From CAZOEL01 sp964578835 (GTDB taxonomy: Bacteria; Desulfobacterota; Syntrophobacteria; Syntrophobacterales; Syntrophobacteraceae): a stretch of 16,270 nucleotides of DNA. The stretch's first letter is position 1. Every line of letters begins with the position of its first letter. A program made the position numbers and the translations under genes. This document shows, one piece after another, positions 8,272 through 15,421 of the stretch. The stretch lies in assembly GCA_964578835.1 (NCBI GenBank), contig CAZOEL010000113.1, positions 1 to 16,270 on the forward strand. Reading direction: 5' to 3'. The notes under the pieces were generated by a model, which saw only the letters and a program-made list of their open reading frames with translations, searched no databases and was not told where the DNA came from.

Positions 8272-8320
8272 AAAGAAAAGCCCCATTCAGGATGATCCCG
8301 AAACGGGGCTTTTCTTTATT
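8272..8320. terminator. Strong bidirectional terminator between convergent genes
   Basis: A perfect 13-base-pair inverted repeat, AAAGAAAAGCCCC (8272-8284) with GGGGCTTTTCTTT (8305-8317), is GC-rich at its inner end and A/T-rich at its outer end. It ends in T-rich sequence on the plus strand (TTTTCTTTATTTT) and on the minus strand (TTTTCTTTTATCG). It lies between the plus-strand kinase and the minus-strand Lys/Ala-rich gene and should end transcription from both sides. Confidence 0.85.
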
Positions 8321-8343
8321 TTGGAGCTTACTGCTCTTTGATG

Positions 8344-8751
8344 TTATTGCTTTACACTTTTTGCTTCATCAAGCTTCTTTACGGCATCGGCAGGCTTGGC
8401 GGCGTCAACCTTCCCGTCTTTCTTTTCGACAGCAGACTTTGCATCGGTCGCCTTGTCAACATCTGGTTTTACCGTTGCTGCCTTATCGATCTCTCCTTTT
8501 ACGGGATCGGCAGCCTTTTTCATCTCGACAGCAGCCTTTTCAGACTTTGCCTCGACACCCGATTTGACTTCTGAGCCTGTAGCCTTAATGGGATCGGCTT
8601 TCTTCATCTCGGGCACAGCCACAGGGGCTTTATCCTTTTCCGAGGCAACCGGGGGAGTAGTCGTAGATGTCGCCTGCTGCGCAAAAGCCGAGCCAAGCCC
8701 CAAGGACAAAACCATAGCGCCCACACCAACCATAGAAGCGATCTTTTTCAT
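8344..8751 (-). CDS. Exported Lys/Ala-rich low-complexity protein
   Basis: The product has 135 residues from the ATG at 8751. I prefer this over the ATG two codons upstream (8757) because AGAAGGA then sits at normal spacing. A classic Sec signal peptide (MKKIASMVGVGAM..., hydrophobic core LSLGLGSAFA) should be cut after Ala24 (AFA|QQ). The mature part contains almost only Ala, Lys, Val, Asp, Glu, Pro and Thr, with loosely repeated units: EMKKADPIK and EMKKAADPVK, then several ...DKATD/...DAAKPAD segments. No Cys or Trp and few aromatic residues are present, so it is probably an extended or helical periplasmic protein. The function is unknown; histone-like Lys/Ala-rich proteins and periplasmic spacer proteins have similar composition. 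It stands alone, with the terminator at 8272-8320 just downstream. Confidence 0.8.
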   Translation of the reverse strand: MKKIASMVGVGAMVLSLGLGSAFAQQATSTTTPPVASEKDKAPVAVPEMKKADPIKATGSEVKSGVEAKSEKAAVEMKKAADPVKGEIDKAATVKPDVDKATDAKSAVEKKDGKVDAAKPADAVKKLDEAKSVKQ

Positions 8752-9298
8752 TTCCATTCCTTCTCTATCTGATAAATCCGTTCAATTCTCAAAGTAAAAT
8801 GCATCCTCAACCATCAATAGACCTCTAGATCAGCGCCTGCCCCATCTGTTGTAACCAAGCCTTTCTTCAGGCCTTTTAAGGCTTCAGTCGCTGTCGGACA
8901 TTGTATAGAGCAATGCGCATGCCAAGGCTTAAGAGAAGGAAATGCGCTATTTTATGTCATCGGATAAGCTATATTTTTGCTGTGTTTCCATGCACTGGCG
9001 CTCCCATTTTGCTTCGAAGGATTCCATCTGAAATCTTCGGACCTACCAAAAACATCTCACATGCAAGCCAATGAGTGCAAAAAGTGGTAGCCACTCCGAA
9101 AAAGCGCATGTGCTAAAGACGCCCTATGCACCCGCAGATTCTTTATCCGCACTGGAACCACCAGAAGGAGAGAAAGCTCCTCGTGCTGGTGGGAACCGGG
9201 AAAGCTTTGGGTTAAGAACTCTCCAGGGAATCGACTGGCTATGAGCTTTGAATTCATGTATAGGTAGCGCCTCGATTTTCAAATGCACAAGGACAATC
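8752..9298. other. Long intergenic gap between divergent genes
   Basis: These 547 bases contain the upstream region of the exported Lys/Ala-rich protein and of the 89-residue gene. A weak inverted repeat AAGCCTT (8857-8863) and AAGGCTT (8878-8884) is seen without a T tract. Short open frames on the minus strand (around 9057-9375) overlap the next gene and lack protein-like composition. No RNA gene was recognised. Confidence 0.4.
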
Positions 9299-9568
9299 AT
9301 GGAAAGATGGATGGAAGAGAAGCTGAAAAGAAAGATTGCAGCAGCTATTCGGGAGCAGAATGATAAGAGGCGCAAGTCGGAAAAAGCGGCGGCTTTCTTG
9401 CGCGAAAACGGGGCAACCTACGTCAGGGCCAACTTTCATAAACGCTCAGGGTGGTGGTTGGCAGACAACGTATTTTTGGGCGCGAGGTCTATTGAAGCTC
9501 GAGTCGAATTTGAACGCCTCTACGGCCATGGAGAAAACAATGAAAGCTTCGTCGCTTCAAAAGCTTAA
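9299..9568 (+). CDS. 89-residue basic hypothetical protein
   Basis: I do not recognise it. The ATG at 9299 (MERWMEEKLKRKIAAAIRE) has AAGGA five bases upstream and is preferred over the in-frame ATG at 9248. Residues 1-40 form a strongly charged helix rich in Lys, Arg, Glu and Ala. A compact part with aromatic residues follows (NGATYVRANFHKRSGWWLADNVFLGARS) and then a short C-terminal helix (EARVEFERLYG). There is no signal peptide and no Cys. The composition and ribosome binding site support a real gene. A small cytoplasmic nucleic-acid-associated role would fit the charge but is only a guess. Confidence 0.6.
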   Translation: MERWMEEKLKRKIAAAIREQNDKRRKSEKAAAFLRENGATYVRANFHKRSGWWLADNVFLGARSIEARVEFERLYGHGENNESFVASKA

Positions 9569-9701
9569 TTTGAGATGGCTTTCACATCGTTTCTAAAGGC
9601 GCTTGAAAGCCTTCAAGGTGAGTTCGCAGACTGGAACAGAACGCCAGGACGTTTGGGAACATGCAAGAAACGCGAAAAGTCTTCATGAAGAGGAAGATGC
9701 A

Positions 9702-10169
9702 ATGGTAAGCAAGACTACAATCCTATTACTGTTCTTGGCTTTCCTGTTGCCCTCCTCGGCACTGGCGAAGCATGACCACCCCCGAGAAATGGTATCAGGC
9801 CCAGTGGTGTTCAGAGCATAAAGGAGAAGCCGAAGTCATTCCCCCGGACAAGACGCGAGCGGATTGCGTTACGTCCACACACGCCATCGAATGTGACTTC
9901 GCCACAAAATGGGCGGAAGCTATCAGGCAAAGCTCTCTACTATGGGTTACAGACATGAAAGAAGCCGGGGGTGGTATTGATTGAAGGAGAGGAGGATTAT
10001 AAAGTATTGGCTCAGACTGAATTCGACTATCGAACATTACAAGCTGCCAATTGAGACGTGGAAGATAAAGAGGTACCGAGAAGAGGCTCACGGGTATCTT
10101 TGCATCTATGCCATAAGAGACAACAAGGTCATGGTCACCGACGGTTTTACCATCCCACAGCGCCAGTAA
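9702..10169 (+). pseudogene. Broken secreted protein with nuclease-like motif pattern
   Basis: One gene is spread over three frames. ATG 9702 (GAGGAAG upstream) begins a signal peptide (MVSKTTILLLFLAFLLPSSALA). An extra C in CCCCC (9779-9783) shifts the frame; with four C it reads HPEKWYQAQWCSEHKG. The second frame gives PPDKTRADCVTSTHAIECDFATKWAEAIRQS up to about 9934, where an extra T shifts again to LYYGLQT. A TGA at 9956-9958 sits where family members I recall have Gly (GKKPGVVLI expected). An extra G at 10004 shifts to YWLRLNSTIEHYKLPIETWKI and on to the stop at 10169. Repaired length is about 154 residues. The pattern Asp...HAIE-x-D...Lys then Q-x-x-x-Y resembles the PD-(D/E)xK nuclease order, including the RecB-like Q-x3-Y; that is an inference. 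Similar exported hypothetical proteins occur in environmental Proteobacteria as far as I know. Three insertions plus a nonsense change argue for a pseudogene rather than one read error. Confidence 0.75.
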
Positions 10170-10275
10170 TGCGATCGGCGTCCCATGTCAGTTTTTTTTA
10201 TTGCCCATCGGTTTGCACGCTCCCAGACATTCGCTTTGTGAGTGTTCAGCCATCCAGGAAGCGGCGGGCGGTCTT

Positions 10276-10569
10276 TTAGACACTCTCTTCCACTTCGCCA
10301 TCAACTCTTTCTCGGAGCTCTTTTCCCACCTTGAAGAATGGAAGCTTTTTGGCTTCGACTGTTATCATTTCTCCAGTCTTTGGATTTCGGCCACTGTAAC
10401 CTTCGTAGTCTTTTACCTTGAAAGCCCCAAAGCCGCGGATCTCGATTCGATCACCGCGAGTCATGGAAAGGGTCATGCTGTCAAAAGCAACATTAACGGC
10501 TATTTCTGCAGCTTTCATTGTAATCCCTTCAGCCTTGGCCAGCTTTTCTATGAGTTCAGATTTGGTCAT
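10276..10569 (-). CDS. HU/IHF-family DNA-bending protein, IHF-beta-like
   Basis: This 97-residue DNA-binding protein of the HU/IHF family bends DNA by inserting a proline at the tip of a beta-arm. The N-terminal helices start MTKSELIEKLAKAEG, as in IHF beta. IEIRGFGAF (residues 42-50) is the family signature, and GRNPKTGE (60-67) holds the intercalating Pro63. The C-terminal helix is FFKVGKELRERV. Length and motifs are those of an intact member. ATG 10569 is preceded by AAAGGA at proper spacing. The HU/IHF split cannot be decided with certainty, so I give no symbol. The gene stands alone; the 10570-10840 region before it holds no other gene I can support. Such proteins act in chromosome packing, recombination and sigma-54 promoter architecture. 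Confidence 0.95.
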   Translation of the reverse strand: MTKSELIEKLAKAEGITMKAAEIAVNVAFDSMTLSMTRGDRIEIRGFGAFKVKDYEGYSGRNPKTGEMITVEAKKLPFFKVGKELRERVDGEVEESV

Positions 10570-10840
10570 GATGTCCTTTCTTTTGTGGCATCGGAGTCCA
10601 TCTTTCGAGCCCTTCTCCTATCAACGATTTCAGGGACAGGCAAGAGGTTTATCCTTCTTTTACGAAGACATTCCGATTGAAATGCCGGTAGATATCGCTT
10701 TTTTGCTCAGGTTATGAAGCTGCTTAAAATTCGCCCCAAAAGACGGCAAGTGTTATAAAGAAATTCTCCATCTGAGGAGTAGAAGGATAGGGCATCATCT
10801 GCATGAGGAGCTCACAATAAAGAGGGTCAAGAGGCGCCGC

Positions 10841-11101
10841 ATGATAATAACAACAAAGAGCAGAAGATCCTTTGATACCGACAGAGATCTGACTGCTCCG
10901 GAACGTCACATCCTTCAAAAACTCTTCATGTGGGAGTCCATGGTTTCAAGCATCGATCAGTTTAGAGGGAAGAAAAAGGATGCTATTCTAGCGGGATGGA
11001 ATAATTCGGGTCCTGTGCGGGAGAGTGAGGCGTTGAAAACCATTATCAACGATCTTGAAGAGAAGGTGCACGCTCGATTGCGGTCGTTGAAGAAATCTTG
11101 A
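10841..11101 (+). CDS. 86-residue hypothetical protein
   Basis: The ATG at 10841 follows GAGG six bases upstream. The protein is highly charged and probably all helical: RSFDTDRDLTAPERHILQKL, WESMVSSIDQFRGKKKDAI, then WNNSGPVRESEALKTIINDL and a Lys/Arg-rich end (ARLRSLKKS). I recall similar small hypothetical proteins with an LTAPE...LQKLFxWES core in deltaproteobacteria, with no known role; I cannot verify this here. There is no signal peptide, membrane segment or Cys pair. It is followed by 260 bases with no gene, including an inverted repeat GAATCTC (11100-11106) and GAGATTC (11123-11129) without a T tract. Confidence 0.65.
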   Translation: MIITTKSRRSFDTDRDLTAPERHILQKLFMWESMVSSIDQFRGKKKDAILAGWNNSGPVRESEALKTIINDLEEKVHARLRSLKKS

Positions 11102-11361
11102 ATCTCTCTTCAACTCGGCGTCGAGATTCCAATATAATAATCCAGCAAGGTCTGGCTGCCTCGTCTTTCAGAGTGGAACTGAGAACCTCTCCGTCTATAT
11201 CATCTCCAAAGCGTGTCTATTTGATTGAAGTTGGAAACCTGGAAGAGAGCGATAGGTATAAAGAAGGTGGAAAACGCAAAAGAACACAAGCGAAGAATAA
11301 TTGAAAGTCATCTACGACATTGTTTCATGCAAGCTTAACGCCCTAGAAAGAGCAGGATCGA

Positions 11362-12303
11362 ATGCCCCTCTCACGCCATGATCCCCGATTCCGGCAAATG
11401 GCAGATAAGATCTTTGGCCTCAAAGGTGATGTCGAGGAGAAAAAAGAATCTTCCGATCGCCCAATCAGTGCAAGGGCTGGGGCGATCTCCAAAGGAAGGC
11501 AAGTGATTAGGGTTCCCAAGGCGCAAAGAGTCAAAAATGAGGAGGAAGCCATGCAATCGCCGCAAAAGGATTTTGAACGGCTGGTGAAGCAGTGTGATAA
11601 GAATGTGCAGGATCAGTTCAATGCCTACAGTCCCCCAATAAAGAGCAAGCTTCAAAAGGCTTTCGAGGTCTGGAAGAAGCTGCCCGAGGACACCTTCTTT
11701 GCCGGAAAGATTGAAAGGGAGATGGAGAGCCGAATAAAGCATGCGGATAGGTTCGTTATCATGCTCAGGCAGGTGGATCTTCTCGAAGATGCGGGAAGAG
11801 GAATGAGAGGCGCTATCCTTTACAGAAAAAAAGATGTGGATGATATCAAGGCCATTGAGACGATGGTCAAAGGGAGCAGCAAGATGACCGCTTGGAGCTC
11901 CAGAGCAAAGCATGAGGCAAAGGCGGAAGAAGGGCCTTCAGATCCAAAGCTTCCTTCAGAGGGTCCCGAGGAAAGCTCTCCTGAAATTGAGGAAACCGCA
12001 TTTGAACCTTCACCAGTTCTGTCCTTAGAGCAGCAGGGCGAGATCAAAGAAGCGACTCAAGGTGAACCCTCCGGTGAGCAGAGTCCCGTTCAGCCCATGG
12101 ATGTTGACGGGAAATTCCATGCTGATCAATTTGAAGAGCAATCAAGGAATCCTTTTCAGCTTAAGACAACGTCTCAGGCCGACTCCGATGAATTTGATGA
12201 AATGAGAGATGAGTGGCGAGTCTTCCAGCGTCTTTTTCCCAACCTCGGGAAGAAGGATTTTCACAGGATAAGCTTCAAGAATCGCTTCGGCGAAAAACTG
12301 TAA
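11362..12303 (+). CDS. 313-residue protein of unknown function with an acidic disordered linker
   Basis: I do not recognise it. The ATG at 11362 has AGCAGGA about 8 bases upstream. Residues 1-62 are basic and low in structure (MPLSRHDPRFRQMADKIFG, then RVPKAQRVK). Residues about 65-165 form a helical, more conserved-looking domain (DFERLVKQCDKNVQDQF, VWKKLPEDTFFAGKIEREM, DRFVIMLRQVDLLED, GAILYRKKDVDDIKAI). Residues about 190-270 are a Glu/Pro/Ser/Gln-rich acidic linker (EEGPSDPKLPSEGPEESSPE). A short tail follows (RDEWRVFQRLFPNLGKKDFH, then RISFKNRFGEKL). There is no signal peptide, so it is probably cytoplasmic. The layout of two ordered parts joined by a long charged linker suggests an adaptor or regulator, but that is speculation. 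No neighbour gives a functional clue. Confidence 0.8.
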   Translation: MPLSRHDPRFRQMADKIFGLKGDVEEKKESSDRPISARAGAISKGRQVIRVPKAQRVKNEEEAMQSPQKDFERLVKQCDKNVQDQFNAYSPPIKSKLQKAFEVWKKLPEDTFFAGKIEREMESRIKHADRFVIMLRQVDLLEDAGRGMRGAILYRKKDVDDIKAIETMVKGSSKMTAWSSRAKHEAKAEEGPSDPKLPSEGPEESSPEIEETAFEPSPVLSLEQQGEIKEATQGEPSGEQSPVQPMDVDGKFHADQFEEQSRNPFQLKTTSQADSDEFDEMRDEWRVFQRLFPNLGKKDFHRISFKNRFGEKL

Positions 12304-12612
12304 TGGAGTCAACCTGAATGGGAAGGGGCATCGCTCAGCCTGGCCTGGGATGGATAAGGCGCAGTTAACAGCTGTGGGGAGTGGCTGCGAGAACAAGTCC
12401 TGGCATGAAAGAATCTCAGATGGTAAGCCCATTTTTATGGGGAATGGAAATTGCTCTCTGGCGGGTTCCGTCCTTGGTCTCCCAAACGCTAATTGCGCAC
12501 TGCCACTCCATTGACTTCAAACGATTTGGTTAACGAGTTTCAATCGGCTGGCGTTCATCTATGATCAATGTCTCGTTTGTTTGACGCTGCCATATTTCAT
12601 TGAGGGATTAAG
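12304..12612. other. Intergenic gap, no gene seen
   Basis: These 309 bases separate two plus-strand genes. A short perfect inverted repeat CCCAT-TTTT-ATGGG (12428-12441) occurs without a useful T tract. No open frame with a ribosome binding site is present, and no promoter stands out. The next gene has its own Shine-Dalgarno. Confidence 0.4.
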
Positions 12613-12999
12613 ATGACAAAAGATGGGGCAACCCAAATAAAGCGGAGCGCCTATAAAGAGGGCAAGAAAGAGGCTATTGCCGAAGTTATAGAAGACAAAG
12701 CACAACCCGGCCAGACATTGGATCTGCCAGAACAGATAAACACTCCGAGAAGACGCGCGCTCTATTGCAGCTTGAATCAAGACGAGGATCTTGCCATCAA
12801 GATCGACGAGGCGGTGAATCGTGCAAGACCGAATGGGTGTCGTGGCCGTGAAACGTTAGAGCGAGTGATCAAGTATGCCATATGGGAAATCTTGCAGGAT
12901 AGAGACGAGGTGGAGCGCATCTTCCGCATCGTAGAGCAGGAGGCGGAATTGTGCCCCATGGACACGCTTACGCAGAGGCAAAACGAAAGAGGAGCATAA
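12613..12999 (+). CDS. 128-residue hypothetical protein, first gene of a coupled pair
   Basis: ATG 12613 follows GAGGGATTAAG. The first 50 residues are charged and probably flexible (MTKDGATQIKRSAYKEGKKE). From about residue 47 the sequence looks ordered: RRRALYCSLNQDEDLAIKID, then a helix-turn region (CRGRETLERVIKYAIWEIL) and a helix (DEVERIFRIVEQEAELCPMD). I do not recognise a family. The stop ends one base before the GTG of the zinc-ribbon/RDD gene, whose Shine-Dalgarno AGAGGAG lies inside this gene's last codons, so the two are almost certainly co-transcribed and translationally coupled. A regulatory or accessory role for the membrane protein is possible, but nothing in the sequence proves it. 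Confidence 0.72.
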   Translation: MTKDGATQIKRSAYKEGKKEAIAEVIEDKAQPGQTLDLPEQINTPRRRALYCSLNQDEDLAIKIDEAVNRARPNGCRGRETLERVIKYAIWEILQDRDEVERIFRIVEQEAELCPMDTLTQRQNERGA

Positions 13000-13000
13000 A

Positions 13001-13609
13001 GTGAAAATATGCCCCAAATGCGGGTATGAACGACAACCCAAAGATGATGCCTTTGTCTCTCCAAGAGAGTGCCCGCAATGCGGCATCGTTTATGAAAAAG
13101 CTACGGCCTTCACAGGCGAAGAACTCTATGGGCTCGATGAGAGACCCGGAAGGACGGAAGCTGCAAACCTTCAATACGCCGGCTTCTGGATTCGGGTCGC
13201 AGCATCGCTAATAGATGGTTTTCTTATGGTGCTCATGACAACACCGATTATGGTCAACCATTACGGTTGGGACTACTACATACACTCCGAGCGCATGTTT
13301 CACGGTTTAACCGAGTTTATCGTCACATGGGTTCTGCCTGCCCTTGCAACCCTTGCCTTTTGGGAATTCAAGGCTGCAACGCCCGGCAAAATGGCTGTCG
13401 GAGCGAAAATCATCGATGCAAAGACGGGAGGCAAGCCTTCTTTGGGACAGTATGTAGGCCGGTACTTTGCCTACTTCCTATCCGGCATCTTCTTCTGTCT
13501 TGGATTCTTATGGGTGGCTTTTGACGGTCGAAAGCAAGGCTGGCATGACAAGCTTGCAGGCACTTTGGTCGTACGGCGCAAGCGCCCGGATACCGTCACT
13601 TTGGGATAG
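13001..13609 (+). CDS. Zinc-ribbon / RDD-family membrane protein
   Basis: The product has 202 residues. GTG at 13001 is supported by AGAGGAG (12988-12994) and by the zinc ribbon starting immediately. A treble-clef or zinc-ribbon knuckle pair is seen: Cys4-x2-Cys7 (CPKCG) and Cys24-x2-Cys27 (CPQCG). After a charged linker, an RDD domain follows: YAGFWIRVAASLIDGF (Arg65, Asp72), two to four hydrophobic segments (about 66-84, 103-122, 152-175), the TPGKMAVGAKIID motif near residue 128, and the end motif FDGRKQGWHDKLAGTLVV. RDD proteins are inner-membrane proteins, some linked to transport, mostly uncharacterised. The fused ribbon would face the cytoplasm. It is coupled to the 128-residue gene upstream. 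The family call is firm; the transported substrate, if any, is unknown. Confidence 0.92.
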   Translation: MKICPKCGYERQPKDDAFVSPRECPQCGIVYEKATAFTGEELYGLDERPGRTEAANLQYAGFWIRVAASLIDGFLMVLMTTPIMVNHYGWDYYIHSERMFHGLTEFIVTWVLPALATLAFWEFKAATPGKMAVGAKIIDAKTGGKPSLGQYVGRYFAYFLSGIFFCLGFLWVAFDGRKQGWHDKLAGTLVVRRKRPDTVTLG

Positions 13610-13755
13610 AGGAGAGATAAGCAAATTGCCGGAAGCTGGCCAAATGAATGATCCTTTGCAGGCAATTATTTGACTATGTTTGCCGGAAGGAAGTCCAAAG
13701 CGAACAGGGAAACCGGAGGCAGTTAACGCATTCCATAAATCATGGAGATTTGACT

Positions 13756-14478
13756 ATGAGATGCCATCCATATCTTCAATGCACTTTAGCGGTCTTCTGT
13801 TTGCTTCCTTTATCTTTAGGGGAGTGTGGCTCCAGGGAAGAAAAAAAGCCAAACATGGCGACCGAGCTCAAAGAAGATAAAACCGTAGATATTCAATATC
13901 CATTCGATTTCCCCGACCTAAGCGATGAAGTGATCCGCAGGGATTATGTAAAGGTCAATTATAACATCCACAAAAACAAGCTATTCAACTTCTCTGTTTT
14001 GATGAACAAAAATTGGGATTGCGTAAAAGTAGCGGAGCCGGCCCAGCTTCCCGTGGATGGGGCTCTTGCTGAAATTGGCCTTTTCAATTTATATTCCCCG
14101 AACCATGACCGGCAAGGGGACCTTACTGCGCAGCTGATAATCTACATCACGACGGTTCCAAAAGAGATGAGCGCCGCTGACTATCTGGATAAACAGATTC
14201 CACTGATGCTGGAGGGTCAAAAATTCAAGACCATCCAGTCAAAGACGAAGGACACCAGTCTTGGCCCGAGCAAAGATGCCTTGATTTCCTATGGCTTTGA
14301 CAACACTCCTTTCTTGTCGAGGCTATGCGCATTCAAAGTCAAGGACGATACCAAAGAATATGTGATTGGTGAAAAGCATCTCCTGTACCTAATCCAGATG
14401 AGCATGCAGGAGAAAGACTATGAGAAATTTGGCGCTGAAGCCTTTTATCTGTCGAAGGCGTCGTTTTACTTGGAATGA
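13756..14478 (+). CDS. Exported 240-residue protein of unknown function
   Basis: The start at ATG 13756 (MRCHPYLQC) fits a Shine-Dalgarno GGAG 8 bases upstream and starts a signal peptide; the frame is open from 13648 but the extra residues do not look signal-like. The hydrophobic core (TLAVFCLLPLSL) is followed by GECGS. The Cys at 24 looks like a lipobox, but the residue before it is Glu where Gly, Ala or Ser is normal. The protein may be a non-canonical lipoprotein or simply secreted. The mature part has a KNKLFNFSVLMNKNWDCVKV core, an LTAQLIIYITTVPKEMSAAD segment, a YLDKQIPLMLEGQKFKTIQS helix, and ends AEAFYLSKASFYLE. I do not recognise a family with known activity. It lies 146 bases after the RDD gene; an operon is not excluded. 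Confidence 0.8.
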   Translation: MRCHPYLQCTLAVFCLLPLSLGECGSREEKKPNMATELKEDKTVDIQYPFDFPDLSDEVIRRDYVKVNYNIHKNKLFNFSVLMNKNWDCVKVAEPAQLPVDGALAEIGLFNLYSPNHDRQGDLTAQLIIYITTVPKEMSAADYLDKQIPLMLEGQKFKTIQSKTKDTSLGPSKDALISYGFDNTPFLSRLCAFKVKDDTKEYVIGEKHLLYLIQMSMQEKDYEKFGAEAFYLSKASFYLE

Positions 14479-14812
14479 TGGATTGGGAGGTAACGCCGCC
14501 GAAGGATAAAATGAAGCAATGCCACACTCGTGCTTTTGTCGGTGTTTCTGATGGCGATCACCAGTATGGCCCGAAAGAACATCGGCAGTGAACTGATCGC
14601 TGCCTGAGAGCCACACTGTCGACTATACTGAAGGGCAGGAGTCTCAGAAAGGAGACGTTCAAAAAGGGCGTTCAGTGTTTCTACGAAGCCAGTTGAGGCT
14701 TCAATTGCGGTCAATTTTTCGAAGGCCGCATAACAACACAATGTTAAAATTGAAGTAGCATATGAAGATGGGTTCACCTTTCAAAAGGCTCTGGATGGAG
14801 GGAAAGGAATTG
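14479..14812. other. Gap with a possible degraded coding segment
   Basis: These 334 bases hold short open frames on both strands. A plus-strand frame around 14637-14730 reads KRAFSVSTKPVEASIAVNFS before a stop, and a minus-strand frame (14777 to 14466) is open for 103 codons. Neither has a convincing ribosome binding site or a known family. Both could be relics of a lost gene or chance. I call no gene here. Confidence 0.3.
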
Positions 14813-15022
14813 ATGACTACAAGTTTCAATCTGGATGGCGAGCACATAGAATTGATAAAGCTCTTGAAGGCAACGGGCTTATGCGAGAGTGGAGGAATGG
14901 CCAAAGCCGCTGTTAGTGAAGGAAAGGTGACTGTAGACGGGATTGTCGAGTTTCGCATGAGGTGTAAAATCAGAAGGAGCCAAAAGGTAGAGTTCGAGGG
15001 AAACCTTATCGAGGTTGTTTAG
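14813..15022 (+). CDS. ybcJ: S4-domain RNA-binding protein, YbcJ-like
   Basis: This 69-residue protein consists of one S4 domain, an RNA-binding fold with an alpha-L motif. ATG 14813 (MTTSFNLDGEHIELIKLLKA) has AAAGGA about 6 bases upstream; the in-frame ATG at 14762 would add 17 unsupported residues. The S4 core is clear: IELIKLLKATGLCESGGMAK, then AVSEGKVTVDGIVEFRMRCK and KVEFEGNLIEVV. The order matches Escherichia coli YbcJ (also called RlbA), which has VELCDLLKLEGW...SGAQAK...GQVKVDG. In YbcJ the domain is thought to bind structured RNA, possibly ribosomal. Full length for the family. It stands alone. The family call is strong; the exact role is not proven by sequence. Confidence 0.9.
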   Translation: MTTSFNLDGEHIELIKLLKATGLCESGGMAKAAVSEGKVTVDGIVEFRMRCKIRRSQKVEFEGNLIEVV

Positions 15023-15130
15023 CAAAGCCGAGATCTCATGAATTAAGACCCATAGATGTCCGAGCAATAGGACATGATGCATTGAAGGAATAAAACGAAG
15101 GAGTCGCTAAATCCTGCTTTAGGAATGACG

Positions 15131-15391
15131 ATGAAAAATGAACCCGTGAAAATGTACACTGAAGATGAAAGGCGTGAAGAAGACAGGCGAGTCCGCCACC
15201 TGAGGAGATTGGTTGATTTCTCGATGGCTCTCATAGCTCAGTCGAGGATCTCCCCGGAAGAGGCTCAGCGGTTGGTGGCGGCCGTGCGCAAGCAGGCTTA
15301 TGATCTTTTTCCTGACAAGGAAGAAACCTTTGAGCTCATCTACACTCCCCGCTTTCGACGCCTCATTGCGGAAAAGTTCAGGTTGGAGTAG
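15131..15391 (+). CDS. 86-residue hypothetical protein
   Basis: ATG 15131 (MKNEPVKMYTEDERREEDRR) is preferred over ATG 15125 because AGGA at 15121-15124 is directly adjacent to the latter but well spaced for the former. A very charged first third is followed by a likely two-helix body (HLRRLVDFSMALIAQSRISP, then EEAQRLVAAVRKQAYDLFP) and a C-terminal part (EETFELIYTPRFRRLIAEKF). There is no signal peptide or Cys. I believe similar sequences occur as conserved hypothetical proteins in Desulfobacterota, role unknown. It converges with the GFA-family gene 31 bases downstream, with no clear terminator between them. Upstream, a hairpin ATGTCC (15056-15061) with GGACAT (15070-15075) lies in the leader. 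Confidence 0.72.
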   Translation: MKNEPVKMYTEDERREEDRRVRHLRRLVDFSMALIAQSRISPEEAQRLVAAVRKQAYDLFPDKEETFELIYTPRFRRLIAEKFRLE

Positions 15392-15421
15392 CTTGATTCC
15401 AAAAACCATTTCCCCAATGCT

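Noticed and set aside
8101..8295. 64-codon open frame after the kinase with AAAGGA before its ATG
   Set aside because: It runs into the stem of the terminator at 8272, and its composition is not protein-like.
11371..11913. 180-codon minus-strand open frame
   Set aside because: Antisense to the 313-residue gene, which has the ribosome binding site and better composition.
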